NCBI GenBank assembly: GCA_037893245.1
Contig: JBAIAA010000261.1
Coordinates: 2,604,001 to 2,668,000 of the forward strand
Direction of reading: 5' to 3'
Source: Crossaster papposus
Lineage: Eukaryota; Echinodermata; Asteroidea; Velatida; Solasteridae
DNA: 64,000 bases
Positions within the stretch are counted from its first letter, which is position 1. Each line of letters starts with the position of its first letter. Shown piece after piece: positions 1 to 11,793 of the stretch. The notes under the pieces were generated by a model. The model was not told the DNA's origin, did not search any database, and saw only the letters and a list, made by a program, of their open reading frames with translations. The translations under genes were made by a program, and so were the position numbers.

Positions 1-358
1 ATCAATAAGCTGCTTAACTCTAACTCCCTAGTTTAATTTACTAGGAACCATACACTTCCTGGCAAATCCCAACACCATATGGCAAACTGTGCACACAAAC
101 TGTTGGAGGTATGCCTAACCCAGTGTAAAAGGCTGTCAGTTTAAGGGGGGCAGTACCCATCCTAACAGATTCCAACAAAACCTGGTGTCAGACTTTGACC
201 GGATAAGGATTGTTAGGGTTAACGGTTACATAGTTTAGTTACACTAATAACACAAAAACCAAACCATTGATAACTTGGAAAAATCACTTCAGTTCATTTT
301 TGTATTCAGTCTAAAAAATACAATTCAGGTTTGTTTGTTTGTTTGTTTATGTTTACAG
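1..358 (+). other. Intron sequence upstream of the first visible EGF exon
   Basis: No coding exon, RNA gene or clear repeat boundary was recognised. The stretch ends in a T/G-rich tract and an AG acceptor at 357-358. The following exon starts in phase 1, so the gene continues upstream of the window. Confidence 0.6.
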
Positions 359-484
359 ACATCAACGAATGTTTAAACGACACTCTGAATGATTGCCATG
401 TTGACGCTGACTGCCTGAACAATAATGGATCCTTTACCTGCCAGTGCAAAGACGGATTTACTGGCACAGGACAGGAATGCTTCG
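359..484 (+). CDS. Exon: calcium-binding EGF domain 1
   Basis: Acceptor TTTACAG ends at 358 and donor GTAACG starts at 485, a phase 1-1 exon. The translation starts with DINEC and has six cysteines in EGF spacing. It carries the Asn/Asp hydroxylation pattern C-x-N-x4-F-x-C (CLNNNGSFTC), typical of a calcium-binding EGF module. It is the first exon visible in the window. Confidence 0.92.
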
Positions 485-1316
485 GTAACGCATCTTGTAG
501 ATTAGTTTGTAATAATTGTTGTCTCGCCCAAACAAAGTTTTGGCGGCACTGACCTGTACCAGTCCTAAAACCGTATGTGGGTTTTAGGTTAAATTGTGTA
601 GAAACAGTTTCTAACTTCTATGCTTTACAGATTTTTTATGAAACTTGAATGCAGTGATTTACGGATAACGGAGGTCAACGGTTATGTAGGGGTCATTAGA
701 GGTCATTTTTCGTGCTTCAACTCTCGCTTTCATTTGTTATAGAATTTGATGGATTTTTCATGTAATTTGGATGGAATGATCCTTGGGTGAGGGTTCACCA
801 CAACTCTTTTGAAATAGGAGGTCAAAGGTCATCTAGGAAGCATTTGCATGTGGTCATTGATTACAAATGCAAATAGGAGAAGACAGCTCAATGCAGCGGC
901 CATTTCGGCTGCATTTTATTATTGGAATAGATTTTTAGATTTTTTTTTAAAGAAGCTAATCTTCACCACTCTAGGCTGGCTTAATACATGGAGCTAGCGT
1001 TCACAGTGTTGTTACATATCCAGCTAAAAAATGTCTTTCACCTTTAATTTCTAACTGAAAGCATTTCGGGCATTAAATTTTGTTGATATCGGCTTGAGTG
1101 GTTTTGACGTAACAAAATAAATAAAAAATAAGCCCACCTTTTTATTATTTGTTCACAAATTGAACCAGAAATCATAAACTAATTTGTGATAAAATGTAAT
1201 TATTTTAACCGAAATTTAAAAATGTCTTGTCAACCCAAATGAATAATTTTCATTGGTAGATTGACGTTTTTAATTTATTTAAATTCTCCCCCCCCCCCCC
1301 CACCCCCCTCTTTTAG

Positions 1317-1454
1317 ATATTGATGAGTGTTCCTTGATGCCCAGCGACTCCAACTATGCTGACTGCAATGTCTTCGCATTGTGCACTAACCTGGCGGGCT
1401 CATTCCAGTGCAACTGTACTACAGGATACCAGGGAAATGGGCAAACTTGCCAAA
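1317..1454 (+). CDS. Exon: calcium-binding EGF domain 2
   Basis: The exon follows a C-rich polypyrimidine tract and acceptor TTTTAG; the donor is GTATGT. It is phase 1-1. It begins DIDEC and has six cysteines, with the hydroxylation pattern CTNLAGSFQC. The C1-C2 loop is longer than in the neighbouring repeats. Confidence 0.92.
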
Positions 1455-2116
1455 GTATGTGCAAATTTCAGGGTTTCCATGGGGCATAGAAAGTCATGGA
1501 AAGAAAACTTGTTCTTGAATATCATGGGGAAGTTTTGTAAAATGTTATGGAAATCAAGATCATGCAAGGGTTATTAAAGTATTTCTGTAATTAAATTGGG
1601 TGGATTGGATGGCTGTAAGGGGAGGAGAAGGCCATTATTAATTAAAACTTTTTTTCCAAAGCTAACAAATGGTTAGCCCAACATCAGCGGTTCATCGATA
1701 TCCTAATTTCAACCAACTTTTCTCTGCAAAATAGCATTAAATGTCATGGGAACTGTCATATTTTAGTCATGGAATTTGGTTTTGAAATTTCTGTGGGCAC
1801 TCTGAAATTTACATGCATCTCCAGCATTCTAGTAGGCCACGGCCCTTAAAGGTAGTACACACCATTTGCATTTGCTGTAATTTTCGAAAATAGATGGGTT
1901 GGTCGGGATAGTGTATATTGTGATGCTGACCTGTTTAAAGTTTTGGGTTCATAGAAGCTGTAAAAACCAAGAAAAAAGTGCTGTTCTTGCAGTCTGGTTT
2001 CTTGACTTCCTTGAAATAGTGCTAGGCATTTTTTAAAATCTTGATATGTGCCCATGATGCAGATTTATTGTTGCCACTGTGAAATCACACATGTCTAACG
2101 CATTTTCTTTCACCAG

Positions 2117-2359
2117 ATATCGACGAGTGCGAGACTTCCGTCTGCGCTACCAACAGTACCTGCACGGACAACGAGGGCAGTTACCTCTGCACCTGCGAGG
2201 CTGGTTTCCGTGGTGACGGCTTCACCCAGTGTGTCAACATTGACGAGTGTCAGGATAACCCTGATAGGTGTCACTCCATGGCGACGTGCACAGACACCGA
2301 GGGCAGCTACAGTTGTGACTGTATTCAGGGTTACCAGGGAAACAGCACATATTGTGAAG
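2117..2359 (+). CDS. Exon: calcium-binding EGF domains 3 and 4 in one exon
   Basis: This 243-bp phase 1-1 exon encodes two complete calcium-binding EGF units, starting DIDEC and NIDEC. Both carry C-T-D-x-E-G-S-Y-x-C. It is the only visible exon with two EGF units, so an intron between them was lost or never present. Codon use is noticeably more GC-rich than in the flanking exons. Confidence 0.93.
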
Positions 2360-2364
2360 GTAAA

Positions 2365-3401
2365 ACGACTCATCAAGTTTGTACTTTTGTTGTCACATCT
2401 GACCTGTCTACGTGAAACAAGCTTAAAGTATGTATATATATATATATATATATTTTATTTTTTGGGGGAGGGGGGGGGGATGTCGGGAAGAAATGACATA
2501 TTTATTGTAACCCAACCCAACAAAATAAGTCGCAAATCACCTGAGCTACTTTTGAGTAATAGGCATTATTAAACAGTATCCTACACAATATAAATCAACG
2601 GAAACTGTCAATTTAAATAACGTCTGTGTATTCCGTCAATCGGTGGGGGACAGGGTAACATGTCCACCCCCCCCCCCCCCCCCCCCCACTTGTTAAAGTG
2701 TGGGGATATCATATCGTTAATATTGCTGTATTAAATTCTTTAAAAATGTTAGCCTTCGGACAGTAGCCAATGTTTACCACACCAGCTATATTAACCCTGC
2801 GCCGCAGCATTGTTTTTTGTTGTTTTTCTTATAATAAAAAAAAAACGCCCCTGAAAGTTCATACTCTAGATATGCCTACCCTGGCACTTGCCAAAAATCA
2901 CTGTATAATTACTGTTGGGCCTGAGTTGGGGGAAAAGCCAGGCTAAGCCTTAGAAGCGCGCTTCTCAGAAAGTCCTATAGGTTGTGCATAATTGGTTTCG
3001 CCCGCAGGCACGCATGTAACCCTATATGTAAACTGATTCATCAAGTTTATACTTTTGTTCTCACATCTGACCTGTTTCCGTGAAACAAGCTTAAAGTATA
3101 TATATATATATATATATATTTTTTTTAAATTATTTTTGAGGGGGGGGGGGGGGGGGGGTCGGGGTCGGGGAAAAATGACATATTTATTGTAACCCAACCC
3201 AAGAAAATAAGTCGCAATTCACCAGAGCTACTTTTGAGTAATAGGCATTATTAAACAGTATCCTACACAATATAAATCAACGGAAACTGTCAATTTAAAT
3301 AACGTCTGTGTATTCCGTCAATCGGTGGGGGACAAGGGAACATGTCCACCCCCCCCCCTCCCCCCCCCCACATGTTAAAGTGTGGGGATATCATATCGTT
3401 T
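2365..3401. repeat. Direct duplication (about 350 bp) flanking a 320-bp repeat
   Basis: Sequence from about 2367-2720 recurs at about 3034-3401, including a (TA)n run, a G-rich run, a stretch around AAATGACATATTTATTG and a C-rich run. The segment between them (2718-3036) recurs at 6634-6954. All lie in introns of the EGF/SEA gene. The copies differ mainly in homopolymer lengths, so the duplication looks young. Confidence 0.8.
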
Positions 3402-3952
3402 GTCCCCCTATGTAGCCCTACATTTGATTCTATACCTCGGACTAGAACACCTTTCTCATAAATTTAATAATAATAAATTTTGCTAACAAAATGGGATGAA
3501 GTGAACGGAAATTGACTCAGATCGCACCACAGAGCATCTAGAATCCAAATTGTTTCCCGGCCCTTAAGCAAGCCCCAGACCCCACGTTGTTAGGGCTTCG
3601 CGCCCGCATTACTTGTGATTTTCAGAAGCAATTGACACCCTTGCCTAGTGATATACCAATTTGTAGAGCAAATGATGTGCTTTTTACTGCATGTGAAAAA
3701 CTAATACCTGAAAACTTGTTACTGCGATACATTCAGAGGAGTTCGTCCATGTGTATTTGTGTTTCTGGATGTTTGCTGCACATGCTCTTTACATAATAGG
3801 CATAATGAGTTTCAATAATGGAAATGTGAACAACCTTAAGACCGTTTTCCAAAACTGCTTTTGCTGATCAGTTTGTAATGCTAACTTCCACATCCAACGA
3901 TAGAAATTTTACAGTGTTGAGATGTTGAGAATTCATCTTTGGTTGTCTGTAG
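3402..3952. other. Intron stretch without recognised features
   Basis: No exon with phased splice sites or EGF-like cysteine spacing was found here. The stretch ends with the acceptor of the next EGF exon. Confidence 0.5.
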
Positions 3953-4093
3953 ATGTGAATGAGTGCATGACTGATGGCCATGATTGTGCAGCCTACATTT
4001 CCGAGTGTACAAACAATGTCGGTAGCTACATGTGTGCCTGCATAAGTGGCTATGTCTCTGCGGAAAACTTACCAGCTGGCAGACAGTGCGATG
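3953..4093 (+). CDS. Exon: calcium-binding EGF domain 5
   Basis: Phase 1-1 exon with acceptor CTGTAG and donor GTAAGT. It starts DVNEC, has six cysteines and the pattern CTNNVGSYMC. The last loop between C5 and C6 is long, with an ENLPAGRQ segment before the final cysteine. Confidence 0.92.
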
Positions 4094-4595
4094 GTAAGTT
4101 TAGGGGTGTGCATTTACAGTTAGTTTGGGAACCGGGTACCCAATTACAAAAACACAGGTACCCGTTTAATGAAACCAACCACAAAATTTGAATTTCAGTA
4201 GTTCCTTTTCAGCTTGTTCATGAAGGTCCGCACTATAATACTGCCACATCAGTATTTAAAAGACAGCAAGATAGAAGTGTTTACAGTTTGCTTTGCTTTA
4301 AGGCGTCAACTGCAAATTTGCAAGCTTCATTAGTTTCAAATATATATTTTGTTTTTCTATGTAGCCTGGTTTAATTTTTAAAATGCCCAACAAATGACAC
4401 TCGAAACCTTTCACTTTAGTTTGTAAAGGTGGCTACACTGGCAGGTACTCGGTTCCATAATCTGGAATCGGTTCCTGACATCAACGATAAGGTATTCGAG
4501 TAGCTGTTTACAATGCACAGCCTTTGCCCAGTTCTGTCTCATTGTGCCAGAACGCCTGACATATCTGTGATTGTGTGGATCTTGGTTCTTTTCAG

Positions 4596-4724
4596 ATGTT
4601 GACGAGTGCTCTCTGAATAGTGACACCTGTGACACAGCGGTGTCTCAATGTAACAACACTGCTGGTAGCTACGTGTGCGATTGCCTAGATGGGTACTCAA
4701 AGATCGGAGCGGGCCAGTGTGAAG
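4596..4724 (+). CDS. Exon: calcium-binding EGF domain 6
   Basis: Phase 1-1 exon with acceptor TTTTCAG and donor GTAACA. It starts DVDEC and has six cysteines. It carries the pattern CNNTAGSYVC, which supports calcium binding and beta-hydroxylation of the Asn. Confidence 0.92.
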
Positions 4725-4821
4725 GTAACAAATGAAGTCAAGTGGGGATCCGGGTCCAACCCCTAAACCCTCCCCTCAACTCTGACACCAAAAACAAATG
4801 TATAACAATAATAGTGAATAG

Positions 4822-5335
4822 TATACAAATATTGACTGCTTTGAGTGGTATAGTAAAACTAGCCTCCCGAGGTGATCCATGGAGCATTCTATTTTCCCGA
4901 GGCGAAGCCGAGGGAAAATAGAATGCTCCATGGATCACCGAGGGAGGCTAGTTTTACTATACCGCGAAATAAAGCAGTCAATATTTGTTTTATAACACCT
5001 CACTCACAGATTCTGCACAATTTAAGCTTCCTGAAAGTATAGTAATGACAAAAAATCTCCGAATTATACGTTTCTCGATCATACGTGTACTTTGTTGCCT
5101 TGATGAACGGGTGCGAAGGTGATAGAGCAATGTTTACGCAATGCACCGAAACACACGTCTGGGTTTCAGTCACGCTTTCGTTGCTATGCGCATAGTTCGT
5201 GTGTTGCTATGCGCATAGTCCTTTTTGCGTGTTAGTCGTTTTGGATAGCACAAGTAAAAAATAGTAAAAATAGCAAGTGACACGTGCCGCGCTCTCGGCC
5301 AATCAAGACACAGAATCTGTGAGTGAGGTGTTATA
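4822..5335. mobile_element. Hairpin-headed MITE, copy 1 (514 bp)
   Basis: The first part (about 4826-4989) is a long near-perfect inverted repeat with a short GC-rich centre (GAGGCGAAGCCGAG). The second part is bounded by the inverted sequences TATAACACCTCACTC and GAGTGAGGTGTTATA. A nearly identical copy lies at 34305-34820. No coding capacity is seen, so it is probably a non-autonomous DNA element. The very high identity between copies suggests recent activity. Confidence 0.85.
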
Positions 5336-6150
5336 ATAACAATATAACATTTTGCACATTATACATCTTTAATAAATACCTAGGAGAGTTGAAGGCTTCT
5401 GATTGGCCGAGACTCGATCACGTGCCGGTCATTATATGTAGTAACATCATGGGTTTTCCAAGGGCCGTTTTCTAAACCCCGGCTTTGGGCTGCACTGTGG
5501 CCACATTACAGACGTTTTCCTAGTTCCGGATCGCAACAAATATTCAGGCTGTTTTCGGCAAGTCTAATCCTCGAAATTTAAATGAAATAGGTTTAGTAGT
5601 TTACCTTGAGTGATGGAGAAACTACAGTTTTTGTTTCGATATTTATGCTCTTCTTTATTTTAAAATACATACTGTACGACGTCAAATATACCGACATCCC
5701 TTTTTCTAGTTGGTTTAACCAATTCCGGATCGAGTAAAAAAACTGCTTCGTACATGTACATGTACGTACATGAACAATTATCACGCTAGAACCAACCCGA
5801 ATCAAGCCTATATTTCTGATAAAGTATTCATTAATTTATATAAATACAGTTTAAAATAAATGTCAAATACTTTAACTTCCAATAAAGTTTTTAAAAAGGA
5901 CTTGCAAGGAAATGCTTTGAAATGTTTTGTCCGTGTACGTGTGTTGCGCGCGGCAACGATCCGATAAACTTTGTCCCACCATGGAGACATTTCTCCATGG
6001 TCCATTAGAACACGTCATATGAAATCGCTTGCGCGCGTGCTGTTGATGCATGTATTTTACGGGCGATCCGGAACTAGAAAAAAAAAATGAACGTTCAGTC
6101 TTTGGCAGATTTTAGACTTTTACTTTGACTTATTTTTACTTATGTATCAA

Positions 6151-6216
6151 GATGGGGGATGACCGCTGGTAATGGACCTCGCCTTCGGCTCGATCCATTA
6201 CCAGCGGTCATCCCCC
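6151..6216. repeat. Perfect hairpin with 23-bp arms
   Basis: GGGGGATGACCGCTGGTAAT is followed, after a loop with CCTCGCCTTCGGCTCGA, by its exact reverse complement. Related sequence without the full hairpin occurs near 48680-48745. It lies in an intron and is probably part of a degraded MITE. Confidence 0.75.
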
Positions 6217-6512
6217 AACCCGGTCATTACCACGCAGTAATAACCGGGTTCTCGCACTGTTATTACCTATGTATATGGTGAGCATTATGGCTGGGAGAAT
6301 TTTGAATGGGAGAATTAGTAACAATGTGCTGCATTACCATTATGTGCACATGTCCACAACAATCAGACATGAACAAATCTGATGGGCCCTCAAAAATCAA
6401 CCCATTTTTTTCAATTTTTTTATATATTTTTTAATGAATCAAGAAGGTTCTTGGTGGCTGAAATGCCAAAAAAAGTTTGGGGTTGAAGACATATTTGTTG
6501 GCATCTTTTCAG

Positions 6513-6632
6513 ATGTAAATGAATGCGAAAGTACTCCGTGTGTGGTAGAAAAGACTGAGTGCACCAATCTACCAGGGACATATGAGTGCAACTGTGTGGC
6601 AGGATTCTATCAGCAAGACTCCATATGTCAGG
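6513..6632 (+). CDS. Exon: calcium-binding EGF domain 7
   Basis: Phase 1-1 exon with acceptor TTTTCAG and donor GTAATA. It starts DVNEC and has six cysteines with the pattern CTNLPGTYEC. This is the last calcium-binding EGF before the SEA-like module. The homology to the repeat at 2718-3036 begins at the T of its GT donor. Confidence 0.92.
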
Positions 6633-6633
6633 G

Positions 6634-6954
6634 TAATATTGCTGTATTAAATTCTTTGGAAATGTTAGCCTTCGGACAGTAGCCAATGTTTACCACACCA
6701 GCTATATTAACCCTGTGCCGCAACATTGTTTTTTGTTGTTTTTCTTATAATAAAAAAAAACAACGCCCCTGAAAGTTCATACTCTAGATATGCCTACCCT
6801 GGCACTTGTCGAAAAGCACTGTATTGTTACTGTTGGGCCTTAGTTGGGGGAAAAGCCAGGCTAAGCCTTAGAAGCGCACTTCTCAGAAAGTCCTATAGGT
6901 TGTGCATAATTGGTTTCGCCCGAAGGCACGCATGTAACCCTACATGTAAACTGA
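6634..6954. repeat. 320-bp repeat, second copy (also at 2718-3036)
   Basis: This block closely matches 2718-3036 apart from scattered substitutions. It starts exactly at the splice donor of the preceding exon. Within this window it is found only in introns of this gene. Confidence 0.75.
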
Positions 6955-7019
6955 TGTCAATAACCCAGCTCCAGGCCTTTGGCATCCCCAAAGGACATAG
7001 GGTAGACGGTGCTCCAACA

Positions 7020-7452
7020 TATATGTGACCTGTCATCACAAAATGAGCGTAAAGTCGCACGGAGTGATTTCCCAGTACGGCCAGTCAAAGTCAACATTTG
7101 AAGGGGTGGTCGATTTTGAGTTATATGGTTTTTTTTTAAAGACTAAATCCCCAACAATCAATTCCCAATTTTTCAGGACGATCAGATAAAAACAAAATTA
7201 GTTTTTGAGACAATTTTGACTAGATGCCTTTCTATGCCTTTCACACAATTTCTCGCAAGAAATGCCCGTTTTCTCTTAATCTCTGTATTAAGACTCCAGA
7301 CTAAAAAATAAAAATAAAAAGATATTGGTATCAAACCTCCAAGTGTTATATACCATTGGAAAGCTCTGTTTCCACAGAATTTAGAAATACCAATATCTCA
7401 ATTTTACATTTTGACGACTTGACGCTCATTTTGTGATGACAGGTCACATATA
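7020..7452. mobile_element. MITE with TATATGTGACCTGTCATC TIRs
   Basis: Both ends carry an inverted repeat of about 30 bp, TATATGTGACCTGTCATCAC outward, reaching into AAAATGAGCGT. A second copy at 46433-47470 is interrupted by another element, and a partial one starts near 20272. It has no coding capacity. Confidence 0.8.
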
Positions 7453-7645
7453 GTTGGTGTTTTTTTTTTTTTTTTTTTTTTTTGGTGGGGGGGGGGGGGG
7501 GGTGGGGGGGGGGGGGGGGAGACCCCTTGAGAAAGGATTGTGTAAATAGGGCACATGTGTATACTCTAAAACTGCCGATTTCCTAAAAGGGTGATGGCTC
7601 TGCCACCACCGCGTCAGCAGAAGTTGGCGCTGCCGCACAGGGCCC

Positions 7646-7891
7646 GTTCGCGTCGGATGCTGTGTATACACAAAAAGTTAATCCCAGAATTTAAAATAGA
7701 TGACAGATAAACACGCCACGAGGATCGGAAATGTCTGTCAGTGACGGGCTTGCAACGAGCGAGGCCAGAAATATTAGGATGTGCTACCCTCAGATGACGG
7801 TGTGAACCTGCCTGGCATTGAGGCTCATAAAAAAAAAAATTCTGCGCCTGTGTCCGGTCAATGTCAAAATAATCCCGGCACGAACTGGTTA
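7646..7891. mobile_element. Degraded MITE of the TTAACCAGTTCGCGCC family
   Basis: The right end reads CCCGGCACGAACTGGTTA and the interior shares the AAACACG...GACAG and GAGCGAGGCC blocks with the better copies at 21922, 25959 and 37948. The left TIR is eroded. A long T run and G runs precede it. Confidence 0.6.
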
Positions 7892-8179
7892 CATTAGTAG
7901 AGCACTGACTTGATGTACAAAGTGATGCATGCTGGGCGCATCCTATGTGAAAACTCCAAAAAATTTCAGCTTTTGTATGGCTATTTGCATAATTCTGCGT
8001 TTATAGACAATATTAAGTTGCACTGTCTGTGATAAACAGTGTGTGACATCATCAGTATGTAGGCCTATTTGTAGTTGGAATTACAATGAAATTAACATCC
8101 AAATGTTATAAAAAGGAACAAACGTTTTTGTGGGCGTGGTTTTGGGCTAATACTGTCTAAAATGCTCCAAACCTTATTT

Positions 8180-8548
8180 TTAAAAAATATTGAAAAAAGA
8201 AATGCGTCTCTTTGACGCATCTTTGGAAATGACGTTCTTTTTATTATTTTCTTCAAAATGACAGCATGCTAGAAGAAATAATTTTACAGGGAGTTTAGTG
8301 TCATCAATATCTTTACAACAAGTAAGCTTTTTAACAGTATTTTGGTTGGTTCCTTTTTCGACAGTAAACGGAAAGGGATGCCATCTAGAATAATGTGCGT
8401 AAGCCCTTGCTCATCAGAAATTCCAGGGACTTTGTATTGTTACACATACAAAGCCACTAGGAATTCTTAGGGTAAGGGCTTACGCACGTCATTCTAGATG
8501 GCCTTTTTTTCTGTCAACCTTTTTTGACAGCTACAAAAGGTATACTTC
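8180..8548 (-). mobile_element. R1 MITE copy carrying an inserted hairpin
   Basis: In reverse orientation it matches the R1 family (TTGCAACTATCC...AAAGATATTAATGA...GACGCATTTT) found at 10195, 19410, 25406, 36183, 40876, 41654 and 50079. Between about 8386 and 8506 an inverted repeat (CATCTAGAATAATGTGCGTAAGCCC and its complement) is inserted. The element ends only about 30 bp upstream of the next SEA exon. Confidence 0.7.
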
Positions 8549-8578
8549 AGCTTTTTATTTGTAATTTTGTTTTTTCAG

Positions 8579-8697
8579 AGGCTTTTTACAAAAGTGCATC
8601 TGCCACGTTTGAAATCATCAGTGGCGTGGAAGTTGGCAGTGATGCATTCAACCTGGAAACAGACTCCGTCACCTATCGCCAAGATTTGAAGAATTCG
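8579..8697 (+). CDS. Exon: SEA-like module, first half
   Basis: Phase 1-0 exon with acceptor TTTTTTCAG and donor GTAAGT. It encodes a hydrophobic-patterned segment (SATFEII...) that continues in frame into 10787. Split coding of a SEA module over two exons with a phase 0 intron is repeated in the second SEA at 30016/34027, which supports the assignment. Confidence 0.8.
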
Positions 8698-9116
8698 GTA
8701 AGTAGATCTTATACCAACAACCAGAGTTAGTTCTTCATGTTTATTCCGCCATATTTTCTATATTTAATCTGCCGCAATTTGGGAGACCGCCAACATACAG
8801 GACAAAGGAGCTCATTTGGTGGAGCGTAGTTTTCTTTGTTCACTTTGAACAATTTCCTCAAATTTACCCAGTCAGTTTCCCCTAGCCAGTCATGTGACGT
8901 ATTCTAATTTTAAAAATGTATATCCTAATAAGTGATCGTTGCAATGTCGCTTCCAAGGTTGTATCATAAAACTTGGGTGTGATCCCTGGCTATACAGCAT
9001 AACTGCTTTACAAATTCTGACTAGCGTCCCCGCGCCCCCTCCCCCCTAAAAAAAAATAAAAAAAAAAATAAATAATTTAAAAAAAATACAATAAATAAAT
9101 AAATAAATACACTAAC

Positions 9117-9220
9117 AATTTGGAAGATCGCCAACATGGGGTGGATCTAAACTCAGTTGAGTTCCAGAGGTTGCAGGTTGAATCCCACTCCTGCCAGTTT
9201 TCTTTGTTTAGTGTTTTTTT
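9117..9220 (+). mobile_element. tRNA-like SINE fragment
   Basis: GAAGATCGCCAACATGGGGTGG is followed by an A-box-like part and GCAGGTTGAATCCCACTCC, which resembles a B box. Similar GACCGCCAACAT sequence occurs near 8783 and at 16209-16320. It does not fold as a functional tRNA. Confidence 0.4.
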
Positions 9221-9488
9221 TTGTTTTTATTATGTTTATCTCATTCCATGTAATTGTTTGCATGTTTAAATATATAAGCCTCAGGAGCGGTTCTACTGGT
9301 ATTTTGGCAACCCTTAAAAACCTTTACAGCGGATGCTTACAGTTTAGATATCTGCTTTCACAAAGAATCGGCAATGTCTGTACACCCATTTAATTTTCGA
9401 AGCAGAAGCAAAAGAGAACTTGTTTACGCAACGGGAAGTTTGATTTAACCATTTTCAGTGACCGATAAAAATTGATGTTTTATTCCTA

Positions 9489-10115
9489 TGATATCGTCAC
9501 CGTTTTTACGAAGAGGCGAATTTAGCCTTTCACGGTCTGAACAAACTTTCGAGGAAAATCGCTTGTAAAGTTGGTTCTTTTTTCGTTCGGCAGTTTGAAA
9601 CATAAGGATCCATAGAATATACAAGATTAAGGTATCATGGGAAAGAAGGAATTCCAATCTTCTTAAATATGGCAAACTGTAAGAGAAATAGGTGATTAGT
9701 TTTGCAGATTTAATCAATTAATAGAATTGCCTCTTCGTGAAAACGAAAAAACTATAAATTAGCAAATTCGCCCGTGGCTGTGAGAGTCAGAATGTATACA
9801 TTTTCCCATTGCACCCCAAATTCTCCTCTTCGTGAAAACGTTAAAGTCAATACGCGCACCAAAGCGCCCCTTCATAAACACGTTGAAGTCAACGCTATTT
9901 TAAATTTGCCTCTTTGTGAAAACGCAAAACAGCACTTGAAGGGTCAATTTGCCCATTCGTTAATTGGGTTAATTGGGATTTTAATGATTTTTAGATGTAT
10001 AACTTCACCAGGTTGTAGATATTGCAATATTTAATCGTTTTCATCAAAAAAATAAATATCGATAAATAGATGATTTTTCATGAAATTCGCCCCTTCGTGA
10101 AAACGATGACGATAT
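9489..10115. repeat. Inverted-repeat element with internal CTTCGTGAAAACG copies
   Basis: ATATCGTCACCGTTTTTACG near 9489 is the near complement of CGTGAAAACGATGACGATAT near 10094. Between them the motif CTCTTCGTGAAAACG recurs at about 9731, 9825, 9869 and 9908. No coding potential is seen; it may be a MITE with subterminal repeats. Confidence 0.6.
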
Positions 10116-10194
10116 GTGCAGTCACACATAATTGGGCAAGCAGTGGCCTTTGTAAACTGTTGACTGAAACATTTCAATCTTGTTTAAATGGTGT

Positions 10195-10720
10195 GTGGTT
10201 TTATTTTCTTTGCCTAACATATTACCTTCTGCAACTATCCAAAAAATAACAAACAAAAATATTGTTGAAAAGCTTACTTGTTGTAAAGATATTAATTACT
10301 TCTAAACTCCCTGTGAAGTTATTCTGTCTAGCAAGATGTGATTTTGGAGAAAATAACAAGAGATCTGCCAAAGATATGTCACAGAGACGCACTTTTTTAA
10401 ATTTTTCCACAAATGGCGCACGCAAGCTTAAAAACGATGCACACGTGCGTGGGCGCTGTTATTGATCAGTTTGATGCGTGTCATGTGAGTAGCTGCAATC
10501 GTCTGGATTAGAATGTGCCCTGAATGCAGATTGTGAATTTGAAATTGTGAATTAAAATTAAAATCTTAGAATATTTTTTTATCGAAATATGCATCATCCA
10601 CAGAGCTAAAACTTTACAAGGTTAATTGTCAAGCACCATTTTTTATATTTTAAGCACTTTTGCTGCTTCAAACGATAAAAATGCACAACCGACAAATGGT
10701 CTATTGTCCCAAATCGTAAT
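10195..10720 (+). mobile_element. R1 MITE copy, forward orientation
   Basis: It runs from TACCTTCTGCAACTATCC to TGGTCTATTGTCCC and includes the conserved GACGCACTTTTTTAAATTTT and ACTTTTGCTGCTTCAAACG blocks. It lies in the intron between the two SEA half exons. Confidence 0.75.
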
Positions 10721-10786
10721 CTTACTGGGGATTCCCATCTAGAATTGCTGGTTATCTTTATGACCTATCTTAAAATTTGTGTTTAG

Positions 10787-11030
10787 ATGGAGGATGCCTT
10801 CATTGCTTCTGCACTGAGCAGCTCCTTCAGGGATGTCGTCATCAAGGACTTGGTGCGCAACTCGGACTCGACAGCTTTGCTGAAGTTAGTCGTCAACTTT
10901 GAAAGTGTGTCCAGTCACTCGGATCTAGACATCATCATGGCATTGCTCGACCAACTGACAGGTAGCAGTGGCGGCCAGCTGGCTCCCAACCATCAGCTGA
11001 TCAGGCGCACGTTCATCATCGGCGATCCTA
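10787..11030 (+). CDS. Exon: SEA-like module, second half
   Basis: Phase 0-1 exon with acceptor TTTAG and donor GTAAGT. The translation contains FRDVVIKDL and a beta-strand-like LLKLVVNFES, as expected for the core of a SEA fold, followed by a helix-like stretch. The GSVVV autoproteolysis motif is not present; NSDSTALLKL stands at that place, so this copy is probably uncleaved. Confidence 0.8.
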
Positions 11031-11663
11031 GTAAGTCTTCGCACTCGGACAAGATTTATTTATACAGGAAGTACAACGTGGAAGTGTTCTAGCCTAGTGG
11101 TCTGGAGCATTGAATTCTGCAGGTTGGGGATTCAAACCAAGCTTTGGGCTATGGCACTTCCACGCTTAATATGGGTAGAGGCATTATTAGTGCCTTGCTG
11201 TGGACTAGTTATCCATCCCAACCCTATTCATACTGTGAAGAGATCACGAGGGGCTAGTTCTTTCACACTTTCTTTTGTAAAAGAAAAAAAGTCTCAGTTT
11301 TAAAAATTGCTAATGCTTGTAATATTCTTAAAGAAAACGGTTTCGATAAATAGTTACTTTGTGCGGATAGTGGCCATATTTGACCATATTTCATTTTACA
11401 GTCGTCTCGGTAAAACACTTTCAAAAAATTATATTGTGGACACGGCTTAAGATAACTCTGGCAGCATACACATGTAGTTTTGTTAGACTGATTCTTTTGT
11501 GTTGTAAATCCCCAGACACTTACGGCACAACCAATACACGGTTAAAAGCTGAGAAGTTGCATTTGAAACATCAAATATAAACTTATCTGTATTCTCAAAA
11601 GCGGGAATAATGACCAGAGAAGACATTAACAGTTAATACCAATCCATATTCTTCTGATTTCAG

Positions 11664-11777
11664 AGTGTGATGTGACACCCTGCATGAACAATGGAGAGTG
11701 TATTGAAGACAACTTGGCCATGGGAGGCTACACCTGCAGCTGCCCACCTGGCTACAGTGGACCAAACTGCGAAGTCG
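11664..11777 (+). CDS. Exon: Notch-type EGF domain
   Basis: Phase 1-1 exon with acceptor TTTCAG and donor GTAGGT. It contains [12 protein letters not shown] and [12 protein letters not shown], six cysteines with a long C3-C4 loop. It lacks a calcium-binding DxxEC start. Confidence 0.92.
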
Positions 11778-11793
11778 GTAGGTAAACCTCTCT

